NCBI GenBank assembly: GCA_020746875.1
Contig: JAGTJL010000011.1
Coordinates: forward strand, 310,001-374,000
Source: Rhexocercosporidium sp. MPI-PUGE-AT-0058
Lineage: Eukaryota > Ascomycota > Leotiomycetes > Helotiales
Direction of reading: 5' to 3'
DNA length: 64,000 nt
Position 1 is the first letter of the stretch. Every line of letters begins with the position of its first letter. A program made the position numbers and the translations under genes. The notes beneath the pieces were generated by a model. That model searched no databases, had not been told where the DNA came from, and saw only the letters and a list, made by a program, of their open reading frames with translations. Of this stretch, positions 54,380 through 64,000 are shown piece by piece.

Positions 54380-54860
54380 TATTACGATCCGTATATTTAC
54401 TCGGTATAAATACGGTAAATTATATTAATCTTAATAATCGAGAAGTAAATATATTACGTATAATAAAATAAATAATAATTAATATAATTAAGATATTATT
54501 TTTAATTAAGCATAAAGCTCTTATTTAATAGTAAACGTATTAGTTTTATATAAAACTTTCGTTTTCTTTAAATCTCTTAAATCTCTCGAGATATTAAATC
54601 TTTAAATCCTTAAATCTCTTTTATTATCGAAGGATTTACGAATCTAGGGATTTATTACGTAATACGTAATCGCAGAAACCCGCGGTTACGATATTACTTC
54701 TAAGATTATATTATAAATAAAATGCTTTAAGTATAAATTAGTCTTAGGATTTCGTTAACTCTTAAGAGCCGCGCTCCTAACTACTCAGTTCCTGAGATTA
54801 TAATAATTCTTAAAATATTTCCTCCTAGGACCCAGTGGTCGTCTAGGAGCGTCCGTAATA
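54380..54860 (-). repeat. Right (5') LTR of the gypsy element
   Basis: 481 bp partner of the left LTR. Its first ~200 bp has TpA where the other LTR has CpA or TpG, but near its other end it keeps CCTAGGACCCAGTGGTC where the left LTR is mutated. Confidence 0.85.
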
Positions 54861-54865
54861 TATAA

Positions 54866-55340
54866 AAGGCGGCAATCACGTATAATTGGCGTCTTATATT
54901 TTATAGCGGGAATATAAAGATAATAAGAGTTTCTTAAAATTTATAATCATAGAAGAAAGAAGGTATGAAAAGAAGTAAGTTGTATATAAAGGTAAGCTTT
55001 ATAAAGACTCGTTTAATCTCGATATTTTCTTAATTAAGAAGTAAATAGTCAAGGCTAAAAATAAAGCCCTAAAAGCTCTAAACCGACTTAAACGGAGAGT
55101 CAAATAATAACGTATTACGAACGCCCCGCGTCCCGTAGCACTTGACCCCGGGATAGCGTAATACTCAGGATTATAGGCTCAAGAGGGTAAGGGTTCTAAG
55201 AAAAGGATATTAAGAGAGTATTACTCTTAGAAGTATTATTTTAAGAAACTGTCGTATAGGCACGGGCAGCTGCTCTCTTGGCACTGTACGTGACCTAATT
55301 AGGTTCTGCTACTGTAGACCGCCTTCAGGAGAATAACTGT
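54866..55340 (+). mobile_element. Unclassified transposon remnant
   Basis: Plus-strand pieces such as YKGKLYKDSFNLDIF and KNKALKALNRLKRRVK, followed by GC-richer text (GCCCCGCGTCCCGTAG ...), look like a C-terminal piece of a transposase-type protein. Too short and mutated to classify. Confidence 0.35.
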
Positions 55341-55699
55341 TTTCTCTTAATTCTTAAAGCTTATAAAAAAATAAAGAATTATTTTAATTTAATTATAATT
55401 ACTCGTAGTGCTTTAATCTACTTTTATATTATAATTATAAGCCCCGTTAACGAAGTTATTAAGTTAGTATTCTTTCTTTTATACGTAGTTAATTTAAATA
55501 AAGCTTATAAGGTAAATTATAAGTAAAGAGCATTTATTATACGTTGTAGAGTTTTCCACCTTATTATAAAATATAATTTATATCGCTGTTTTTTATTAAC
55601 TCTTCGATTTTATTTTAAACGAGTATAAAAGCCGAGCAACTGGACTCGATACTTCTTTAGTCCTTCCTCTCTTATCGAGTACTCGGAGCTTATAAGAGC

Positions 55700-57880
55700 A
55701 ATTCCTTCGCTATAATAGACTTAACTTTAGCTTCTTCTTTAAATAATCGAACTTCTTTTAATTATAATAAACGTACTTAAATTCTTTAATATTAAGCGTT
55801 TAAATCCTTTTGTATTTTTTATAAGATATAAAATTTAATAAACTTTACGTTATTAATTGCTTTTAACCTTTTCGACGCCGAACTAAAACCTTTATTATTA
55901 AACGATTTAAAAGTATAATAAGATAAAAAAGCTATTATATATAATTTTTAAGCTTAAGCGAAATAAGACGAAAATACTCGCGACCTTATAGAAAAAGGCC
56001 TTAAGCCGAGCGTATTATTATCGGTAAAAATTATAATTAAGAATATAACTTTAATATATATTATTCTTATAAAAGAATACGTAAAAAAGCTCGTATAATA
56101 AACGGAAAAAGCTCGAGCTTATAAGGCAGTTTATAAGTAGGTTTAAGAAATAATTAATCTCTTTATTTATTAAAGAATAATTAAGGAATACGAGAACAAG
56201 TAAGCTTATTAAAAAAAGAAATAATTAACCGAAATAATAAACGAAGACTTTTAATTAAAATTATAAACTCTTTAATTATTCTTTTAAATCTTTAAAAGAG
56301 ATTACGCCTCTTCGGAAACAAGTGCTCGCACGCTAGCATAATCTACTTATAAGAAGAAGCTCGCTATTATTAAAGCAAGGCGAATTAATCTTAAGAAATA
56401 ACTCTAAAAATAAAAAGCGACTTATTAAGATATTCTCTTATACGACTTATCGGACGTTAAAGGACCGCTAATAATACTTGATTTTATTAAAGCGGTATAA
56501 GAGAAGCTCGCACCGGAATAGGCGCGCGAACGGCACTCTAAATTACTAAAAGATAATACTCTCGGAGTAGCAAACTAATACTTTTTACTTAATTACGTTA
56601 ACTAATTATTTATCTTTAACGAGAAATTACTTATAGCTTTTAAATTATAAAATAATAATAAGCTTATATATTATTCTTAAAAGAAAATTAAATACTCTCG
56701 TAATCTCGTCGGTTTAACGAAACTAGTCGTTAAACACGCGAGTAAATACCTGCTCGTATAAATATCGCTTTTATTATTATAAGGCTATTAATTATTACAG
56801 ACTTCGGTATTACTACGACGGCTCGACGGCGAATAACCTTAAGAACTTATTATTAATAAAAGAAATTAAAAAGACTCGACTTTAATTAAAAAGCGATTTC
56901 CTTAACCTCCGCCGAGAAATAATTAAACTTAATAAGAATATATTATTAATAGCGCAACTGGCTTCCGGATTACTTTCCGGTAATTCCTTTTTACTTAAGC
57001 ATTAGTAGCTCTTATAGCTTTAAAGTTAGCTATTTTAATAAAAATAAGATATTTTAAAAACGTTTAAACTTACTTTATAAGCCTTGAATTTCTCGATAAA
57101 ACTCTTGTTATTATAAGGATATACGCTATTATAAATATGGATCGTTATCCGCTCGTAGAGAATATCTTACTCGATAACAGAATTACTATTTATTTAATAA
57201 ATTCAGAAGCTTTTCTCGTCCTCGGAAGCTTTATTAAATTTATTATAAACGATAGCGTTAAGGCCGGAACGTTAAGCTTAATAATTAAAAGCTGCGGTAC
57301 TCGAGTCTTTAAAAGTGCTTTCCACGGCTTTAATAGATTAAATACAAGCGATTTAACCTTCTCGAACGTCGCTATCGTCGAAGGCTTTAATATTAATATT
57401 ATTTTAAAAGCTCGCCTTTTATAAGTAAGAGTTTAATATAATAGTTTAAATTATATTTTACGTATAAGAATAGTTTAAAATAATCTAATTTTAAAGTAAT
57501 TACAGCGATAATTTAACTTAGCTTTCTTTAAATATAAGCTTTTCAATTACTCTTTGGTTTTTTAATTATTCGCCGCATTTTGACTTGCTTAAATTATAAT
57601 TTTTTAATATTTTTAACGTTAAAAAAGAATATTCGCTAAGGCTTTTAGTCGAGTAGACGATATTTAAAGCTACGAGTTGACGAAGCTTATTTATAATATT
57701 TGCGCGTAAGTCACTTAAGAAAAGAAGCTTTAAAAAACCTAATGAAAAATACGCGTAATATCGAGATTTAAAGTTTAATTCGATTAAAATGCAAGTATTA
57801 TGCGGTAGCTATAATATAATAAGTAATAAGTCATCGTTAATTAAAAAAAGCAGCTACCCGTCCTTTTTATTGAAAAGAAG
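55700..57880 (+). pseudogene. Ty1/copia gag-pol remnant, RIP-degraded
   Basis: Plus-strand frames with many stops. A gag-like part lies at ~56.3-56.8 kb (EKLAPE, ARERHSKL). A surviving 95-codon open stretch at 57137-57424 reads LGSFIKF, KAGTLSLIIKSCGTRV, FHGFNRLNTSDLTFSNVAIV and EGFNINIILKARLL, matching the protease/gag-pre-integrase part of fungal copia elements (GxGxxxI ... NVAVVPGFHVNII pattern, from memory). RT and integrase parts are absent, so the remnant is truncated. No product. Confidence 0.55.
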
Positions 57881-57956
57881 AGATTTGGTGTGAATGATGA
57901 TTCCATTACTTCGGGGGAAACTAGGTCTATATAACTACTTTTAGGCGCCAAGCTAT

Positions 57957-58131
57957 TTAGCTCTCGCATCGGCTATTTGCTCTCGCATCGGTTATTAGCT
58001 TTATATTGAAACTAGCTTTATATTACCAGAGCTTCCGAGGTTTAAAACATGGAAGCTTAAAGCTTCCGAAAGCCACTGTTTTAGCCCTAAATAACCCTTT
58101 ACCGGAAGCTTAAAGCTTCCGAGGTTCAAAG
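57957..58131. repeat. Short direct repeats and GGAAGCTT-type near-palindromes
   Basis: CTCTCGCATCGGCTATT is repeated twice (about 57961-57996 with one C/T change). GGAAGCTTAAAGCTTCC occurs twice (~58050 and ~58113), a near-palindrome able to fold back. Confidence 0.55.
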
Positions 58132-58135
58132 CACG

Positions 58136-58189
58136 GAAGCCGGAGCTTTATGCGAAGCCGGAGCTTTATGCGAAGCCGGAGCTTTATGC
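58136..58189 (+). repeat. 18-bp tandem repeat, three copies
   Basis: GAAGCCGGAGCTTTATGC three times in a row without mismatch, inside an otherwise AT-rich decayed block. Confidence 0.85.
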
Positions 58190-58739
58190 AAAGGTAGTTG
58201 AGTTATGGAAAGGTATGCTTTATACCGAATACGGTAATATGCTTAATATAATCTTATACGGACCGTAATACCCGGCTTATTAATTTTAATATAATAAATT
58301 TATTAATCTTTCAGTTAATTCTAATTAACGTATATCTGGTTTATTTTAATAAAATACTATAAATTAAAATCGATATTAATAAGAGCTTTAAAACCAGGAA
58401 TTCGGATTATTTAGCGATTTTAATTTAAGTTAAAATCTATTCTTTGTATTCCGAATTATTAAGAAACGCTTTAATTTAAAATATAAAACTAATAATATTT
58501 CTCTTAATTCTTTTATTTATAATTTATAATTTCCGGCGTTTCTTCAAGGAATTAGATTCGGCCGTTTAAGCTCTATTAGCGGGTTGCCGAGATAAGCTAT
58601 TGTCGTGCGAAATCCAGGGGTGCAGGGGTATAAAGGCCATATATAGCCAAATACGCAGTTTACAGACTGCGGGTCCGCTTTTTGTAAGTCAGCTATCTTA
58701 ATCTGAATTTAATTCTTATATTATTATTAATTATCGAGT

Positions 58740-59110
58740 CTTTCTGAAGGAAAAAAGAAGCGCTTAATTTAAAGAGCGGAAAATTATAAATTTCTAGTTT
58801 TAAAAGATAATTTGAATTGCGAATCGAGAGGCTTTTATATAAGTCGTGTAAAAACGAATTCATACGATTTTCTCTTTGCGTAAGTTATTAATATAAAAGC
58901 TATAATAAATAAAGAACGAAGCACGGCGCAAGGCATTAGGCAAAAAGCTTAATAATTTTAAAAAATCAGGATTCAAGGTGGAAAAGTATTCGATTTTTCT
59001 AATTTTATATAAGGGAAAGGTCTCTTATACGAACCTTTAAAGGTTATATGCTTAGTTCTTTAAATAACGCCTTAAGCATCATTTCCTGGCTAGAATCGCC
59101 GCCTTACAAT
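58740..59110 (-). mobile_element. Inverted copy of the dispersed repeat seen at 43585
   Basis: On the minus strand starts TGTAAGGCGGCGATTC at about 59105 and follows the 43585 copy for ~370 bp (GAAATGATGCTTAAGGCG, GTGCTTCGTTCTTT, GAATTCGTTTTTA). It ends the AT-rich block; non-coding. Confidence 0.65.
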
Positions 59111-59275
59111 ACTTGCCTACTTTAATCTGATTATTAAAAGACTTATTAGCTCTTGATGAAATCGAAAAAAGCACATTGCTTGATCAAGACTACTTTAGCC
59201 GCTCTCTCTTCAATTCTCACAGCGTATGTCGCTATTTCTGCACCACAAAACATCCTTCCTCCTTAATTCTTCACT

Positions 59276-59994
59276 ATGGGTGTCATTTCAACTCCCGTCT
59301 CTGATCGCAAGGTCTATCAAACAAGACAACGCACACGAGCATCTCGCAATGCCAGATCCAGGATCGCCGTTGTCATCACGCAACCAAGAGTTGCCTTGCA
59401 ACCCCTTGCACAGCCCAACAATCCCGACGACATCATCATCCTCAGATGCACTGGTGCAGTCCCTGCCAAAGACTATCGGGTCAAAAAGATTGCGCTCATG
59501 AAGTCGCAATACTTGGCAGCTATTATCAATCGTACCCATCCCTTAAAGCTCTGTGGGCTCAGGCTATGGCCTGGGGCATGAATCAACTAGCGGCTTATTT
59601 CGGGAAGCTGGCGTACGCACGAGCTGCTCGAGCAAGACAATTCTATGTACAGAAACAAGGGAAAAAGATCACAGAGACTTGGAACTCTCTTGGGACTGAC
59701 ACTGTCCGTCGGGCCGCTTTCGTTGCTGATTGCGTTGCGCAAACTCAACAGGGGAGAATCCTCCCATCTAACTCGCCAGCCGAGCTCAAGACTCTCGCTC
59801 TGTACGGTCTCGATGTAAAGTTAGCTAGGCAGAAGGCAACTATACACAAGCTGGTCTCTGATCACAAGAATTTGCGAATTAAGACGTTGAAAATGAGGCA
59901 ATTGGCCGTCACGGGCGCTGCAAAGATACGACAGATGGAGATGATGGCAGCGAAGGATGCTGCCAGCAAGGAAAATGCCATCGAAGTGGAATAA
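59276..59994 (+). CDS. Unrecognised gene-like region; frame change unresolved
   Basis: From ATG 59276 one frame encodes a basic N-terminus and a BTB-like stretch (DDIIILRCTGAVPAKDYR, VKKIALMKSQYLAAIINRT), stopping at 59581. A second frame, open from ~59446 to the stop at 59994, carries a helical Ala/Lys-rich protein (MAWGMNQLAAYFGKLAYARA, RARQFYVQKQGKKITETWNS, EMMAAKDAASKENAIEVE). They overlap by ~130 nt. Direct splicing between them needs a weak GTCAAA donor at 59480 ending at CTCAG before 59557. A third frame (MPDPGSPLSSRNQEL ...) is also open and could join by a 40-nt intron. Otherwise one indel would unite the first two. Family not recognised. The gene borders the AT-rich block, so damage is plausible. 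Confidence 0.4.
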
Positions 59995-60317
59995 GCCCTG
60001 GATGGGATCGAAATATAAATTGAAACGGTCTCTTGTTTATTGATTTTATTCTATGCAGTACCGGTTGAATTTGGGTTTAGTAATGTCGCGACCTAAATTG
60101 ATGCGCATGATCTATACATCTTGGAGGATTTTGAGAACCTATTGTTTGCAGCACCTCGTTATCTAATGAGACTGTTTTTCTGTACTTGGATCAAAATACC
60201 AAAAAAAAAAAATTTGGTTTATACCGTCAAATATACAACAAATATATGAATTAATCATCGTTCTCTCATGTTTTGATTTCCTTCCTCTTTCCACAAACCC
60301 TCATCAACCTCCACACT
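59995..60317. other. Convergent intergenic region, nothing recognised
   Basis: 3' flanks of the unresolved gene and the ABC transporter; an A-rich run near 60200. No other feature. Confidence 0.4.
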
Positions 60318-63300
60318 TCAAGCTCCCCACTCCTTTCCTTTCCCCATCCCATCCCCCAAAATCATCCTCTCCAACTCCTCCCTCTCGCCACTCATCTCCA
60401 CCATACTCCTAAACATCGCCTCCTCCCCCTCTCTCTCCAACAACTCCCTCGGACTCCCAAACTCCTTATTAACACCCTCGCCCATGACAAGAATCTTGTC
60501 GAAATCCGCTACCGTGCTTAGCCGATGCGCAATAACAAGTAAAGTGGTATTAGCGAACTCTTCTCTGATGGAGCGCTGGATGAGAAGATCAGTAGCCATG
60601 TCGACGGCGGAGGTGGCTTCGTCTAGAAGGAGGACTTTGGGGCGGGAGAGAATGGCGCGCGCGAGGCAGAGGAGTTGTTTTTGTCCGTGGGAGAGGTTTG
60701 AGCCTGAGGAGGCGATGGGGGAGGAGAGTGAGAGGAAGGGGTTTTTGTTCTCGGGTGCGCCAACTCCAGTTGTGTCGATAGCGGTGATTGATGTTGCGGA
60801 TGAGGAGGCGGCGGGATCTTGGGATCCCGGACTGGGCGTGTGGGTTGTGGAGGGGATGAGGTGGACGCGCATGAGGGCTTCGCGCAGTTGGTAGTCGCTG
60901 AATTCGGAGAAGGGGTCGAGGTTTGAGCGGATGGTGCCGGAGAAGAGAACGGGGTCTTGGGGGATAATTGCTAGGCGGGTACGGAGGTCGTGGAGTTTTA
61001 TTCTAGAAATGTCGATCCCGTCGATGGCTATGCTTCCACTACGGGGGTTGAGGAAGCGGAAGAGTGCTAGTGAGAGGGTTGATTTCCCTTTATTGGTCAG
61101 TCTTTAAGTTTAAAAGGAGCATTCTGTAATAGCGGCGTGATATGTGATAGAATGGGATGTTTACCTGCTCCAGTCCTGCCGATAACACCAATTCGTTGAT
61201 TGCCCTCGGCCGTGAAACTCAACCCTCTCAGAATAGCCGGAAGATCATCGGCGTATCCCAGTTCCAGATTCTTGACCTCTATCTTTCCCACCTCTGGCCA
61301 AGTAGCACGCACTTTCTCTCCGTCCTGGTCCTCAATTGTCAAATCTCTATACTCAAAGATGCGCTCAGTGGCGTTCATGTCTAGTTCTAACTGAGTCGAA
61401 ATATTGATAGCCCATCCAACTCTATATCCAAAACTCAATGCAAACGAAAGCGCAAAGCCAGCAAGACTTGCATCGATACCTTGCTTTGTGATAACGAAGG
61501 TGGCAACAGTCCCCGCAAAAAGCGACGCAGTGATGGCGATTCGAAGTCTAAGCCAATTGCGAAATAGACTGTTAAACCAGGTACAGGCTGCATAGTCATC
61601 GATTAATGAGAACATTCTGTCTCTGAACTCGGAAGATTTGGAGAATGCTCTGATGGTTGAGAGCCCGTTCAAAGATGCAGCAAAGTGGGAGATGACGGGC
61701 GATTTGTTCGTAGATTCGAGACGTTTGACAGTTCGCGCGGCTGTAATATAACTCTTCCCGAAGTACACGCATACCAACAACAGAACAGTGGCGCAGATGA
61801 GGATGAATGGGGAAACGAAAATCGCAGCAACCATGATCCCAATCGTGTCTGCGATGGCTCCGGCAAAGTGAAAGAAGTTCTCTGCTAGAGATGAATCGAG
61901 ATTGGTGAAATCCCCTGTAAACCTGTTGAGTATTCTGCCCATTGGTACGGTGTCGAGCCAGCGGAGAGGAGCTCGAAGTACACTGTCTAGAATATCTTTA
62001 AATATCTTGCGAGAAGCACGAATGGATCCTGCATAAACGGTGTAGAGACTGCTAACCGAAAATAGGACTGATATTGTCGAAATGAAGCAGTAAATGCCAA
62101 GATAAAACCAGAGATTTCTGTTGTGAACATCGATCGGAAGAATAGAGCTCGCAGACATGGACGTAGAATTATGAGAATTCATGTGGCTGATAGGCTGTCC
62201 GGAGAAGTGTGTTCGAAGGCTGTTTCCGTAATGGTAAGGAATGAAGGATGTTGCTTGGTGTGATCCAGAAACCTCGATCTTCGCGTATTCATTCGCCCAG
62301 ATCCTGACCCAGTAGGTACGGCCCAGCAAGAATCCTTGTGTTGCAATAAACAGTACAACAATGGTCGCCCAGAGCGGCCAGCCTCCAGAAGCACCGAAGT
62401 AGCCAGTATATACTGAAGTCTTGACACGACCAGTCTCTCGTTTTTCATCCTCGTGCAATTTCTTCGGCGATGGCTTCGCGGCGGATGCAGCATCTTCGGA
62501 TGGGATGGCAGTTGAACCGCTCGTCTTCACTTTGCGCAGAATCTCATCTTTTTCAATATCAGCAGATTCCGTGGCATCCTCCCCTTCAAGAATCTCGTCT
62601 AGTTCCCCGGTCTGTCGAAGGTCTTCGATTAGCCCTGCATGTTCAAGCACACCTCTGGCCGAAAGACGGACGGCGTACTTGGCTCGCGGCAAACAAAGGG
62701 AGACGTGATGAGTGGCCAATATCCGGGTTCTGCCTTCCGCAAGCTCACCCATCAATGCGTTTTCGTAAATATGTTTGCCAACGTGTGCATCTAAAGCGCT
62801 GAAAACGTCATCCATGATCATTATACCGGCTCTCGAGTAGAATGCTCTGGCTAGTGTCAAACGCCACTTCTGCCCGCCAGACAAACTGATGCCTTGAGCT
62901 CCGACTTCGGTCTGGTCTCCATCTTCGAAGATTTCAAGATCTTGGGTCAGGGCACATGCATCGATGACCTTTCTATATCTGATTGGGTCGAAAGGTAGGC
63001 CGAAGAGGATGTTGTCCTTGATAGTAGCATTCTCAATCCACGGTGTTTGAGAGACAAAAGATATTGCAGACGGAATGATCCAGTCAGCAGCGGTAGCTTT
63101 GGAATTAAATCGCTCGTGTGTAGATTTTGGAACTCGAATATAGCCTGACTCAAGATGGACCTCTCCCAATATTGCGGCAAGAAGAAGGGATTTTCCAGAA
63201 CCAGTTGGGCCAGAGATAACGCTTAACGCATCGTTTGGAAAGTCGAGATTGAGCTCTCTAAGGGTAAATGTGTCGGCATTTGACTCTGCAGAGCCGCGCG

Positions 63301-64000
63301 GAAAGCTGACTGATGCGGCGTGGAAGGAAATAGAATCGCCAGGGAACGTGTTCTCAGGCTTCTCCGGCAGGCGAAGGAAATTCTGGATTCTGTCACTGCT
63401 GATTTTTGCATTAATGGCGGACACAAGCAGGTATGGAATGTTGGAAACGAGGCCTTCGAGCTGAATAAACAAACTGATGGATGTGAATGCGACGGATGGT
63501 AAGAGGTTCCCATGGATCCAAGAGTAGGTGGCTAACGATAATGCTGTCAAGACAACAGGTGTAAAGTCGGATGCGATTGACATGAAGATGCTGTAAAGTC
63601 TGGATTTCCAGAGAGTGGAAAGCTCCTCTTCACGGATCGAGTCGAGTTTGTCGGCCCACTGGGTTTCGATTGCCGAGAATTTGATCTGTCGAATACCCTC
63701 TAGCGCCTCTGTTGTCACTGCTGTTCTCGTATCTCGGATTCCCATCAAGGTTTTCTGCTTTCTGCCATACTTTGACGCGAGAACTTTGTTGATTGGGAAA
63801 AGACACACAATACCCAAAAGGCCCGCACAGAGACTTTCCCAGCCGATGAGAACCCACAAAAATGCAACCGTCACAATAGCTTTGCCAGCAAAGTTGACGT
63901 ACGCAGTATTCATCATACCGAAAAGAGCCACCTGGGTGCAATCAACCGCAAACATATTCAGGACGTCTTGTTGGTTGGCTGATTGGACCTTATCTGGAGT
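60318..64000 (-). CDS. ABC transporter, ABCC (MRP/Ybt1-like) subfamily, 5' end beyond the window
   Basis: Exons 64000-61165 and 61087-60318 around a 77-nt intron (GGAGCAG/GTAAAC ... TGACCAATAAAG/GGAAAT). The intron splits the Walker A of the second nucleotide-binding domain (RTGAG/KST). The fragment begins within the first transmembrane domain ([14 protein letters not shown] ...). NBD1 has Walker A GPTGSGKS, signature [15 protein letters not shown] and Walker [12 protein letters not shown], with Asp in place of the catalytic Glu, usual for MRP-type NBD1. A charged linker ([16 protein letters not shown]) leads to TMD2, then NBD2: [62 protein letters not shown]. It would export organic anions or conjugates across the vacuolar or plasma membrane. 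Closest family by memory is Ybt1-like; substrate unknown. Confidence 0.92.

Larger units (their letters stand above)
48117..54860 (-). mobile_element. Ty3/gypsy LTR retrotransposon, RIP-degraded, both LTRs present
   Basis: A 6744-bp element bounded by direct repeats 48117-48600 and 54380-54860. Flanks are TATAG (48112-48116) and TATAA (54861-54865), a probable 5-bp target duplication with one G/A change. LTR ends TAT(C/T)ACGG and CGTCCGTAATA look like TG ... CA ends altered by RIP. The coding strand is minus, so the 5' LTR is the right one. The interior has stops in all frames and is strongly AT-rich. Confidence 0.88.

Noticed and set aside
57137..57424. 95-codon frame as an independent gene
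   Set aside because: Its text matches the protease/pre-integrase part of copia elements and it sits in a mutated remnant, so it is a surviving fragment.
58136..58189. Possible CRISPR-like array
   Set aside because: Units are contiguous with no spacers, and the genome is eukaryotic.
1..64000. tRNA or rRNA genes
   Set aside because: I looked for T-loop words such as GGTTCGAATCC and for rRNA landmarks by eye and found no convincing candidate; a covariance-model scan would settle this.

Overview
The window is nuclear DNA from a filamentous ascomycete (Pezizomycotina). The introns are short (mostly 45-75 nt), GT-AG, with CTAAC/CTGAC-like branch sites. The gene content is typical of that group: HET-domain proteins, a NACHT-ankyrin NLR, fungal BTB proteins, a CYP52-type P450, a PTH11-like receptor, a PL4 lyase and an Ecp2-like secreted protein. 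Repeats show RIP-type decay: transitions turning CpA/TpG into TpA, and AT-rich blocks full of stops. I cannot name the species; a Leotiomycetes-like lineage is only a guess. All exon models were built by eye from splice signals and reading-frame arithmetic.

Layout. 1-11.3 kb is gene-dense and unmutated: PL4 rhamnogalacturonan lyase (5' part, minus), HET protein (minus), BTB protein (plus), P450 (minus), BTB/coiled-coil protein (minus). 11.6-13.3 kb holds a decayed gene fragment. 13.8-16.6 kb is a seven-exon membrane protein of a fungal family I know only as uncharacterised. 17.1-18.9 kb is a complete but RIP-killed Fot1/pogo-like DNA transposon with 48-bp terminal inverted repeats and TA target duplications. 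It lies about 300 bp upstream of a 2063-residue NACHT-ankyrin NLR (19.25-25.44 kb). Then come a RidA-like protein, a DJ-1/PfpI-like protein, a second HET protein (31.0-33.3 kb), a repeat-bearing spacer, a candidate secreted effector of Hce2/Ecp2 type (36.25-36.96 kb), a Kre9/Knh1-like GPI protein and an aspartic-protease homologue with altered active-site motifs (40.0-41.3 kb).

41.3-44.7 kb is an AT-rich nest of repeat remnants, one of them interrupted by a 745-bp inverted-repeat element. A four-exon PTH11-like membrane protein (45.9-47.1 kb) sits in a small GC-normal island. 47.8-59.1 kb is a large AT-rich block: a RIP-degraded Ty3/gypsy element with both LTRs (48.1-54.9 kb, minus strand), a Ty1/copia gag-pol remnant (plus strand) and short tandem repeats. 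Beyond it are an unresolved gene-like frame (59.3-60.0 kb) and the 3' part of an ABCC transporter (60.3 kb to the window edge).

How it fits together. Two HET proteins and one NLR within 30 kb look like an allorecognition/self-defence neighbourhood. The secreted and surface products (PL4 lyase, Hce2 protein, GPI protein, protease homologue, PTH11-like receptor) fit a plant-associated lifestyle. The genes have mixed orientations, so no shared operon-like control is implied.
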